Shown here: piece by piece, positions 17,397 to 24,463 of the stretch
Position numbering within the stretch: position 1 is the first letter of the stretch
How the letters are laid out: each line of letters begins with the position of its first letter
Assembly (NCBI RefSeq): GCF_024734665.1
Contig: NZ_CP102931.1
Span: 4,586,001-4,650,000 of the forward strand
Source: Variovorax paradoxus
GTDB lineage: Bacteria > Pseudomonadota > Gammaproteobacteria > Burkholderiales > Burkholderiaceae_C
DNA length: 64,000 bases
Reading direction: 5' to 3'
Made by a program: the position numbers and the translations under genes
Notes under the pieces: generated by a model
The model's database searches: none
Seen by the model: the letters and a program-made list of their open reading frames with translations, nothing else
What the model was told of the DNA's origin: nothing

Positions 17397-18071
17397 ATGA
17401 CGACCGCGCCGCCGCTCCTGCAACCCGTTCACGAAGATCCGCACCTGCTGGTGCTCGACAAGCCAGCCGGCCTGCTCTGCGTGCCCGGCCGCGGCGAGGA
17501 CAAGCAGGACTGCCTGAGCGCACGCGCCATGCGGCAGTGGCCCGACGCGCTGATCGTGCACCGGCTCGACATGGCCACGAGCGGGCTGGTGGTGATGGCG
17601 CGCGGCATCGAAATGCAGCGTGCGCTGAGCGCGGCCTTTGCCGAGCGCCGGGTGCACAAGCGCTATGAAGCTATCGTCGATGGCGCGATGCCGGTGCGGG
17701 AAGACTGGTCACTGATCGACGCGCCGCTGATGGCCGACTGGCCGCGCAGGCCGCTGCAGAAGATCGACCCTGCGGGCAAGCCCAGCATCACTCGGTGGAA
17801 GGCGATTTCATTGCTGCCGGGAGTACGGCCTGGGGAGCCCGCCGCCACGCATGTGCTGCTGGAACCGCTGACCGGCCGTTCGCATCAGTTGCGCGTACAC
17901 CTGCTGTCGATCGGGCATCCGATTCTTGGCGATGCGCTGTATGGCGATGCTGCCCTGCAGGCACGTGCGCCACGGCTGCTGTTGCATGCGAGCGAGCTGG
18001 GGTTCGTGCACCCGGTGACGCAGCAGGAGCTTTACTTCAAACGGTCGCCCGATTTCGTCGTCGTTTCCTGA
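17397..18071 (+). CDS. RluA-type RNA pseudouridine synthase
   Basis: The 224-residue enzyme has the catalytic-Asp motif HRLDMATSGLVV (near residue 60) and the later LTGRSHQLRVHLLSIGHPILGDALY motif of the RluA family. There is no S4 domain, and the length matches E. coli RluA, which modifies 23S rRNA and tRNA uridines, rather than RluC or RluD. The exact RNA target cannot be told from sequence. The start at 17397 directly precedes the conserved N-terminus. Confidence 0.9.
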   Translation: MTTAPPLLQPVHEDPHLLVLDKPAGLLCVPGRGEDKQDCLSARAMRQWPDALIVHRLDMATSGLVVMARGIEMQRALSAAFAERRVHKRYEAIVDGAMPVREDWSLIDAPLMADWPRRPLQKIDPAGKPSITRWKAISLLPGVRPGEPAATHVLLEPLTGRSHQLRVHLLSIGHPILGDALYGDAALQARAPRLLLHASELGFVHPVTQQELYFKRSPDFVVVS

Positions 18072-18087
18072 CCAATCAGTCAGCCAG

Positions 18088-18528
18088 TCAGCCGCCCTTG
18101 ACGACCAGCACGGGCATGTTGGCGTCCTGCAGCACGCGCTGCGTCACGCTGCCCAGCAGCAGTTTTTCGATGCCGCTGCGGCCGTGCGAGCCCATCACGA
18201 TCAGGTCGGCCGCGATGGCGATGGCCGTATCGACGATGCCTTCGTGCACCACGTGGCCGTCGATCACGCGCTGGTCGCTGTGCAGTCCTTCGGCCGCCAG
18301 GGCGGCCACGCCGCGTGCGAGCGCCGCGTTGGCGCTGGCCGTGGCTGCTGCGAGGTATTCGTTCTGGCCAAGCGCATAGTCCGCGCCCACGCCGATGAAG
18401 GGGTAGTTGTCGATCACGTGAATGAGCGTGATGCGGCTACCGAAAGCCAGCGCGAGGCCGCTGGCCTTGCTGACGGCGAGCATGGAAGTTTCGGAGCCGT
18501 CGATCGGAACCAGGATGTGATTGAACAT
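18088..18528 (-). CDS. Universal stress protein (UspA family)
   Basis: A 146-residue single-domain Usp protein. It has the N-terminal HILVPIDGSETS and the ATP-binding motif GSHGRSGIEKLLLGSVTQRVL near the C-terminus, so it should be an ATP-binding member. Such proteins are induced by starvation or oxygen changes. The start at 18528 has AGGTCCCGCC upstream; the longer ORF is not conserved. Confidence 0.95.
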   Translation of the reverse strand: MFNHILVPIDGSETSMLAVSKASGLALAFGSRITLIHVIDNYPFIGVGADYALGQNEYLAAATASANAALARGVAALAAEGLHSDQRVIDGHVVHEGIVDTAIAIAADLIVMGSHGRSGIEKLLLGSVTQRVLQDANMPVLVVKGG

Positions 18529-18656
18529 GGCGGGACCTCGCTTTCGTTCGCAGACAGACACGGCCCACATGGAGCCGGGCCCCGAATTTAACCGCTGTTC
18601 CGCGGACGGACTGTAGGACTCGTGCCAGCGACGGCGCACTGCCCCGCCGCGCGGCT

Positions 18657-19415
18657 TCAGTCCCCCTGGAAACCCTTGGCGCGGCAGGTGATCACGAGCG
18701 TGTCGCGCCAGCCTTCGCCGCCCTCTTCCAGCGGCTGGATCGGCGTCGATTCGTGGATCACGCGCGCATCGTCGAGCACGAGCAGGCTCCACGGCTCGGT
18801 CATGGTGAAGCGCTCGCCGCGACGGCCGTTGGCTTCGAACACGCGCGTCTCGCCGCCCTTGATGCCGTGCCGGCCAACCAGTGCCACGGCCACGAGATCC
18901 ACGCCATCACGGTGCGCGCCCTCGGGCGTCGGGCGGCCGATGCCACCGGCGGTGTCGATGCGGAACTGGTGCGCTTCCACGTACCAGCGTTGCGGCGCAC
19001 CGCCACGCATGTCGCTGCTGGCCTTGCCGAGCTGCTGCAGCAGCCGCTGCCATACGGGCTGTGCCACGGTGGCCTCGAGCATCGGCGCGAACCAGCGCTG
19101 CATGCCGCCGTGCAGGGCGTTGTATTCGACCGGCTGCCAGTGCGCGCGGTGCGGCACCTGCGCCGGCGTGGCATGGTCGTCGGCTTCGACGGTGAAGCAG
19201 GCATGGCGCCGCGTGCGGTAGCGGCCGCCGTCCTTCAGGTATTCGTCGGGCGGGAGATCGTTCCAGTCTGCGTGCAGTGCATTCAGCTGCGCGAGCGGAA
19301 CACCAAGCCATTCGCTGACGCCCTGCGGACTGAGCACTGCATAGCCTTGATCGCGCAATGCGGCAGGCAGCTCGGCGGGGGCGATGAACGGGGGAGTGAA
19401 AGCGGCCGTGGTCAC
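18657..19415 (-). CDS. 2OG-Fe(II) dioxygenase family protein
   Basis: A 252-residue protein of the bacterial 2OG-Fe dioxygenase family that includes isoleucine dioxygenase. Iron ligands are likely the His and Asp in GAHRDGVD (H-x-D) and the distal His in ARVIHESTPI; an Arg for 2-oxoglutarate follows near the C-terminus. Members hydroxylate free amino acids, so an amino acid substrate is possible. It starts with GTG at 19415, overlapping the stop of DUF427 as GTGA, which indicates translational coupling. Confidence 0.85.
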   Translation of the reverse strand: MTTAAFTPPFIAPAELPAALRDQGYAVLSPQGVSEWLGVPLAQLNALHADWNDLPPDEYLKDGGRYRTRRHACFTVEADDHATPAQVPHRAHWQPVEYNALHGGMQRWFAPMLEATVAQPVWQRLLQQLGKASSDMRGGAPQRWYVEAHQFRIDTAGGIGRPTPEGAHRDGVDLVAVALVGRHGIKGGETRVFEANGRRGERFTMTEPWSLLVLDDARVIHESTPIQPLEEGGEGWRDTLVITCRAKGFQGD

Positions 19416-19696
19416 TGCGCGCTGACCTTCACGTCCTTCCAGAACGCGACGCGGTCGCGGATCTCTTCGGCTTCGGGCTTCGGGTCGGCGTAGTACCAGG
19501 CGGCGTCGGTGTTGAGTTCGCCGTTGACCAGCAGCGAGTAGTAGCTTGCGGTGCCCTTCCAGGGGCAGGTGGTCTTGTGATTGCTGAAGGTGACTGCGTC
19601 GCGATTGAGCGAACTCATCGGGAAATAGTGGTTGCCTTCGACGAGCACGGTGTCGTCGCTTTCGGCGATGGTGACGCCGTTCCAGGTTGCTTTCAT
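19412..19696 (-). CDS. DUF427 family protein
   Basis: A 94-residue protein with the DUF427 signature: WNGVTIAESDDTVLVEGNHYFP, TCPWKGTASYYSL and AAWYYADPKPEAEEIRDRVAFW. The family forms a small beta-rich fold with no established function. The length matches the family. It is coupled to the dioxygenase gene downstream. The gene lies next to the long palindromic element, whose left limit is about 135 nt upstream of this start. Confidence 0.9.
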   Translation of the reverse strand: MKATWNGVTIAESDDTVLVEGNHYFPMSSLNRDAVTFSNHKTTCPWKGTASYYSLLVNGELNTDAAWYYADPKPEAEEIRDRVAFWKDVKVSAQ

Positions 19697-19831
19697 GGTC
19701 TTGGTCTCCAGGGGGAGGGTTGCGGGCGCTGGCCGTTGCGCTGCCGCACGGGGCTTGGGTATTGTGCCGTTGCTTGGCACTGCCGCTTTCTTCGTTGCTG
19801 TATCTACCCTGTTGGGGGGTTTGTTTTCTGG

Positions 19832-20392
19832 GGCCGGGTCTCGGCCCGGCGGCCGACTCACTTTCTTTTGCTTCGCCAAAAGAAAGTAAGCAAAGAAAAG
19901 GCGACCCTGCTGTCTGCGTCCCTTCGCTTCGCTGCGGGCAACCTGCGGTGCTCGACTCCGGAGGGGGTCCGCAGAACTCGCTTCGCTCAGACAGCTGCGG
20001 CCCTGATCCCTCCTGCGTCTGCGCTCCTCGGCGCAGCCAGAAGGGAGTTGGGAACCCAGCAGGCCATCGCTGCGCTCGGCCTTCGAACAGCCAACAGCCA
20101 AACTCAACCACTGCAGGCGCTACGCGCCTGCAGTGGCCCCGAGGCCGAGCGAAGCAAAGGCCCGTGTTGTCTCCACCTCACCTCTGGCTGCGCCGAGGAG
20201 CGGAGCGTTTCGCGGATCAGGGCCGCAGCTGTTTGAGCGAAGCGAGTTCTGCGGACCCCGCGAAACGCGAGCACCGCAGGTTGCCCCGTAGCGCAGCGAA
20301 GGGGTCGCAGACAGTGGGGTCGCCTTTTCTTTGGCTACTTTCTTTTGGCGAAGCAAAAGAAAGTAGCTCGCCCGCCGGGGCGAGTCCCGGCC
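19832..20392. repeat. 561-bp imperfect palindromic element
   Basis: The gap 19697-20404 has no credible gene; it holds a long inverted repeat with arms of roughly 280 bp. The outer ends are GGCCGGG (19832) and CCCGGCC (20392). Each arm begins with its own small hairpin of ACTTTCTTTT and AAAAGAAAGT (19860-19887 and 20337-20364). Long blocks such as GGGGTCCGCAGAACTCGC, AGCTGCGGCCCTGATC and CTCCTCGGCGCAGCCAGA occur in both arms in opposite orientation. The centre is a perfect hairpin, CCACTGCAGGCGC/GCGCCTGCAGTGG, at 20108-20136. ORFs that cross it encode Lys-rich shadow peptides on both strands. I recall similar sequence scattered in Variovorax and Acidovorax genomes. Confidence 0.85.
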
Positions 20393-20404
20393 TCGAAAGC
20401 CAAA

Positions 20405-21409
20405 CTAGGCAGCCAGCCAGTGCACGCTAAAGAGCTTCTCAGGATCCGTCCAAACCGCAGCAGGACGAAACCCGGCACGAACAGCCAAAGCCCGCAACCC
20501 CTCAACAGTGAACTTATGCGAGTACTCAGTATGAATAGTCTCGCCCTCCTCAAACCCAAACCGTTCCCCATTCAACGAAACGCTCTGAGCCCGCCGGCTG
20601 ACAAGATGCATCTCGATCCTCTGCCGAGGCGCGTTATAGAACGCCGCATGCGCAAACCCGTCGACATCGAAGTCCGCATCCAGCTCAGCATTAGCCCGAC
20701 GCAGCAGATTGAGATTGAACTCCCCCGTCACTCCTTGAGCATCGTTGTAGGCCGCGTGCAACCGCCCCGGATCCTTCACCAGATCCACCCCAATCAGCAG
20801 CCCACCCCCACGCAACATCCGAGCAGCCAGCTGCAAAAACGCCAGCGCCTCCTCAGGCTCGAAATTCCCGATCGTCGACCCCGGAAAAAACCCGACTCGC
20901 CGCCCCGAACCAGCCATAGGCGCAGGCAACACCAGAGGCATCGTGTAATCCGCAGCAATAGGCTGCACCACCAGCTTCGGATAGTCCGCCTTCAACCGCT
21001 CAGCCGCAGCCTCCAGATACTCCCCGGAGATGTCGATGGGCAGATAGCGCTTCGGCGCCTGCAGCGCATCGAGCAGCAGCCGCACCTTCGTGAGCGACCC
21101 CGCTCCGAACTCCACGATCTCCGCGTTCGGCCCGATCTGCTCGGCGATCTCCCCGGCGCATTCGCCAAGAATGCGCAGCTCGGTGCGCGTCGGGTAGTAC
21201 TCCGGCAGCTCGCAGATACGGTCGAACAGCTGTGACCCTGCTGCGTCGTAGAAAAACTTCGGCGAGATGCTGCGTGGCGAGCGCGCAAGTCCCGCCTGCA
21301 TCTCGCGCCCGAACTCGGACAACGGCGTGGAGACCGCTGGAGAAGAAGAAACACGCGGCGTCGCGGCAGGTGCGAACGACAGCGACGAGGAAGAAGTTGG
21401 ATTGCGCAT
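20405..21409 (-). CDS. egtD: EgtD, L-histidine N-alpha-methyltransferase
   Basis: The 334-residue SAM-dependent enzyme trimethylates histidine to hercynine, the first step of ergothioneine synthesis. Family motifs are SPKFFYDAAGSQLFDRICEL, YYPTRTELRIL, the SAM loop VEFGAGSLTKVRLLL and FFPGSTIGNFEPEEA. The end, KLFSVHWLAA, is typical of EgtD. The first 37 residues are Ser/Pro-rich. It begins 2 nt after the egtB stop, so the two are one transcript. From about residue 135 the codon choice shifts to GCT, GGG, CGG and TTG, unlike its 5' part, and the gene stops 12 bp from the palindromic element. Confidence 0.95.
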   Translation of the reverse strand: MRNPTSSSSLSFAPAATPRVSSSPAVSTPLSEFGREMQAGLARSPRSISPKFFYDAAGSQLFDRICELPEYYPTRTELRILGECAGEIAEQIGPNAEIVEFGAGSLTKVRLLLDALQAPKRYLPIDISGEYLEAAAERLKADYPKLVVQPIAADYTMPLVLPAPMAGSGRRVGFFPGSTIGNFEPEEALAFLQLAARMLRGGGLLIGVDLVKDPGRLHAAYNDAQGVTGEFNLNLLRRANAELDADFDVDGFAHAAFYNAPRQRIEMHLVSRRAQSVSLNGERFGFEEGETIHTEYSHKFTVEGLRALAVRAGFRPAAVWTDPEKLFSVHWLAA

Positions 21410-21411
21410 GA

Positions 21412-22668
21412 TCAAAGGTCTTTCGCGAGCCGCAGCCCCGAGAACTGCCAGCGCGCCGCCGGCGGAAAGAAGTTGCGATAGCTGGGCCGCGTATGCCCCA
21501 CCGGGGTGGCCACGCTGCCACCGCGCAACACCAGTTGCCCCACCATGAACTTGCCGTTGTATTCGGCCGCGATACCAGGCATCGGACGGAAGCCGGGATA
21601 CGGGTCGTACGACGAACGCGTCCACTGCCAGACGTGCCCCGTCATCTGCGAGATGCCGGGGGCATCGAACGCGGCCTCCCATTCGAATTCGGTCGGCAGC
21701 CGCGCGCCGACCCACTCGGCATACGCAGCGGCTTCATAGAAACTGAGCTGCGATACGGGTGCATCGGCCTCCATCGGCCGCACGCCGTGCAGGCCGAACA
21801 CCTGCCAACCTGCGTTACCACCCTGTTGCTGCGCACCAAGGCCAAGGCGCGGATCGTCCGGCTCGAGCCAGTACACCGGATGCCTCCAACCCTGCGCCTG
21901 CACAGCGGCCCAGCCATCGGACAGCCAGAGCTCGGCCCGCTGATAGCCGCCATCCGCGATGAACTGCGCGTAGTCGCCGCAGTTCACCAGCCGGTCGGCA
22001 ATCGCATAGGGCTGCAGCAGGGCCTTGTGGCGCGGCGTCTCGTTGTCGAAAGAAAAGCCCTGCCCCGGGAATCCCACCTCGAGTACGCCGCCGGCTTGCT
22101 CGATCCAGCGCACGGCAGGCGGCACCGCAGCCAGCCGCAGCGCAGGTCCGCTTGCAGGCTTGTAGGCCGGCAGCAGCGGGTTGCACGACAGCGCGTGCAG
22201 GATGTCGGTGAGCAACAGCTCCTGGTGCTGCTGCTCGTGATGCAGCCCGAGCGTGACGATGGGCTCGACGGTGGCCCAGTCGAGCCCGCCCTCTTCGAGC
22301 AGCGCGACCACCGCCTCGTCAACGTGCCGGCGGTAGGCATGCACCTCGTCCACCGAGGGCCGCGTGAGCAGGCCGCGCTGCGGCCTAGGATGCCGCGGCC
22401 CGAGCGCCTCGTAGTACGAGTTGAAGAGGTAATGAAAACGCGCATCGAAGGGCTTGTAGCCGCTGGAATGCGACTGCAGCAGCACGGTCTCGAAGAACCA
22501 CGTGGTGTGCGCAAGATGCCACTTGGTCGGGCTCGCGTCGGGCATCGACTGGATGCACTGGTCTTCTGCGGAAAGCGGGGCGGCAAGCGCCAGGCTCGTG
22601 GCGCGCACCTCGCGAAATCTGTCGCGCAGTGTGCTCGCCGCCTGTGTGATCGGCCGGGAAAGCGTCAT
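21412..22668 (-). CDS. egtB: EgtB, hercynine oxygenase (sulfoxide synthase)
   Basis: A 418-residue non-haem iron enzyme that joins hercynine to a thiol substrate with O2. The N-terminal DinB-like domain carries the likely iron ligands H51 and H144-x3-H148 (KWHLAH and HHEQQHQE). The C-terminal FGE-sulfatase domain includes EVGFPGQGFSFDNETPRH, YAEWVGARLPTEFEWEAA and GHVWQWTRSSY. No egtA or egtC lies nearby, so the thiol donor may be cysteine or gamma-Glu-Cys from the glutathione pathway. The start at 22668 fits the family; the longer ORF overlaps the divergent NADH dehydrogenase gene. Confidence 0.95.
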   Translation of the reverse strand: MTLSRPITQAASTLRDRFREVRATSLALAAPLSAEDQCIQSMPDASPTKWHLAHTTWFFETVLLQSHSSGYKPFDARFHYLFNSYYEALGPRHPRPQRGLLTRPSVDEVHAYRRHVDEAVVALLEEGGLDWATVEPIVTLGLHHEQQHQELLLTDILHALSCNPLLPAYKPASGPALRLAAVPPAVRWIEQAGGVLEVGFPGQGFSFDNETPRHKALLQPYAIADRLVNCGDYAQFIADGGYQRAELWLSDGWAAVQAQGWRHPVYWLEPDDPRLGLGAQQQGGNAGWQVFGLHGVRPMEADAPVSQLSFYEAAAYAEWVGARLPTEFEWEAAFDAPGISQMTGHVWQWTRSSYDPYPGFRPMPGIAAEYNGKFMVGQLVLRGGSVATPVGHTRPSYRNFFPPAARWQFSGLRLAKDL

Positions 22669-22708
22669 GGGGTCTCCAGTCGGGTCAGCCGCAAGTTTTA
22701 GCCCATCC

Positions 22709-22745
22709 GGGCTGCGGCGGCGCGTAGGACAAAACGCCGCAGCCC
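22709..22745. promoter_or_regulatory. Perfect 11-bp inverted repeat between egtB and ndh
   Basis: GGGCTGCGGCG (22709-22719) and CGCCGCAGCCC (22735-22745) are perfect complements around a 15-nt spacer. It lies 41-77 nt before egtB and 81-117 nt before the NADH dehydrogenase gene. It could be a shared operator or an RNA hairpin in the egtB leader. Confidence 0.4.
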
Positions 22746-22825
22746 TGCCGCCGGCACTTCGGCAAAGGGCAGCCACTGTGGCACAAGATTCGAGGCCTTG
22801 CAGGCGGCTGCGTATCATCCGTGCG

Positions 22826-24172
22826 ATGCAAACGACCAACCCCTCGGGCAGGCCCAAAGTCGTCATCGTCGGCTGCGGATTCGGCGGACTCGAAGCGGCA
22901 CGCAAGCTGCAGAGCGCCGACGTGGACGTGACGGTGATCGACAAGACCAACCACCACCTGTTCCAGCCGCTGCTGTACCAGGTGGCAACCGCCGGGCTCG
23001 CCGCGCCGTCGATCGCGGCGCCGGTGCGCGCACTGTTCCGCAAGCAGCCGAACATCACGACGCTGCTGGGCGAGGTGGGCGGCATCGATCCGGCCACGCG
23101 ATCGGTGCGGCTGGCCAATGGGGACCGCGTGCCGTACGACCACCTGATCGTCGCGGCCGGTGCCACGCACAGCTACTTCGGGCACGACGAATGGGCGCCC
23201 GTCGCCCCGGGCCTGAAGACGCTGGCCGACGCCTTCGAGATCCGCCGTCGCGTGCTGCTGTCGTTCGAAAACGCCGAGATCACGGCCGACCTGGAACACC
23301 GCCGCGCCCTGCTCACCTTCGTGGTGATCGGCGCCGGCCCCACGGGCGTCGAGATGGCCGGCACGCTGGCCGAGATCGCCAAGCACACGCTGTCGGGCGA
23401 GTTCCGCCACATCGACCCCGCCAGCGCACAGGTGCTGCTGGTCGAAGGCGGCCCGCGCGTGCTGCAGGCCATGCCCGAATCGCTGAGCCAGAAGGCGCTC
23501 GAACAGCTGGAGAAACTGGGCGTCGAAGTGCGGCTCAACGCGCGCGTGACGTCCATCGATGCCACCGGCCTCGAAGTACAGATTGGTGGTGGCGCAGACG
23601 GCGCACCGGTCGCCAGCTACCGAATCGATAGCAGCTGCGTGGTGTGGGCGGCAGGTGTCGCAGCCTCGCCGCTGGGCCGCATGCTGGGCACGGCCACCGG
23701 CGTCGAATGCGACCGCGCGGGCCGCATCAAGGTCGAGCCCGATCTGAGCCTGGCGGGCCATCCTGAGATCAGCGTGGTCGGCGACCTCGCGGCCGCCATG
23801 AGCCATGCGCCCGGCAAACCGCCCAAGCCCGTGCCCGGCGTGTCGCCCGGCGCCAAGCAGATGGGACGCGCGGCGGCCGCCAATATCCTGCGCCGCATTG
23901 CGGGCCAGCCGACGGTGCCGTTCCGCTATGCGGACTACGGCAACCTCGCGACCATCGGCCGCAACTCGGCGGTGGTCGACCTGGGCACGCCCTTCGGCCC
24001 GCTGCGTTTCAGCGGCCGGCTCGCGTGGCTGTTCTGGCTGTTCGCGCACGCGTACTTCCTGATCGGCTTTCGCAACCGCATCGTCGTGATGATGGACTGG
24101 GCCGGCGCCTACTGGAGCTTCCAGCGCAACGCGCGCGTGGTGGCAGACGTGCAGGGCAAGAGCGAGTCCTGA
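22826..24172 (+). CDS. Type II NADH dehydrogenase-like flavoprotein
   Basis: The 448-residue protein has two Rossmann motifs, VIVGCGFGGLEAA (FAD) and VVIGAGPTGVEMAG (NADH), and the NDH-2 features HHLFQPLLYQVATAGL and GDLAA. The C-terminal segment RLAWLFWLFAHAYFLIGFRNR would bind the membrane surface, as in NDH-2 enzymes that pass electrons from NADH to quinone without pumping protons. The start at 22826 directly precedes the FAD-binding region. A small membrane-protein gene follows by 18 nt. Confidence 0.92.
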   Translation: MQTTNPSGRPKVVIVGCGFGGLEAARKLQSADVDVTVIDKTNHHLFQPLLYQVATAGLAAPSIAAPVRALFRKQPNITTLLGEVGGIDPATRSVRLANGDRVPYDHLIVAAGATHSYFGHDEWAPVAPGLKTLADAFEIRRRVLLSFENAEITADLEHRRALLTFVVIGAGPTGVEMAGTLAEIAKHTLSGEFRHIDPASAQVLLVEGGPRVLQAMPESLSQKALEQLEKLGVEVRLNARVTSIDATGLEVQIGGGADGAPVASYRIDSSCVVWAAGVAASPLGRMLGTATGVECDRAGRIKVEPDLSLAGHPEISVVGDLAAAMSHAPGKPPKPVPGVSPGAKQMGRAAAANILRRIAGQPTVPFRYADYGNLATIGRNSAVVDLGTPFGPLRFSGRLAWLFWLFAHAYFLIGFRNRIVVMMDWAGAYWSFQRNARVVADVQGKSES

Positions 24173-24190
24173 GCAAGGAGATCACGCGAA

Positions 24191-24439
24191 ATGTCGCTGG
24201 CCTTGTGGATCGTGGTGCACGCAGCCGAAGCGCTCTTCTGCCTCTGGGTGCTGCGCTGGGGTGGTGCCGAACGGCTCGAAGGCAGCTTCGCCTCTGGCCT
24301 AATCAGCAACTTCGCGCCGCGCTGGAGCGCCGAGGGGTTGCGCATGGCGGCGCTGATCCTGCTGGTCTTTTGCGCCATCACCTTCGTCGTGGGCTTGTTC
24401 GTGCCCTCGCTGCGCTGCTGGGTCGGCGGCTCCTGCTGA
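24191..24439 (+). CDS. Small membrane protein, unknown
   Basis: An 82-residue protein with two hydrophobic segments (LWIVVHAAEALFCLWVLRW and MAALILLVFCAITFVVGLFV) and Cys residues near both membrane faces, ending CWVGGSC. AAGGAGATCACGCGAA precedes the ATG. It is probably co-transcribed with the NADH dehydrogenase. No family recognised. Confidence 0.7.
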   Translation: MSLALWIVVHAAEALFCLWVLRWGGAERLEGSFASGLISNFAPRWSAEGLRMAALILLVFCAITFVVGLFVPSLRCWVGGSC

Positions 24440-24463
24440 GCGCTGCCAACCCGCCCTACCCCA

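Noticed and set aside
19577..20236. Several 78-247 codon ORFs across the palindromic element
   Set aside because: Similar Lys-rich peptides appear from both arms and both strands because of the inverted repeat; no ribosome-binding sites.
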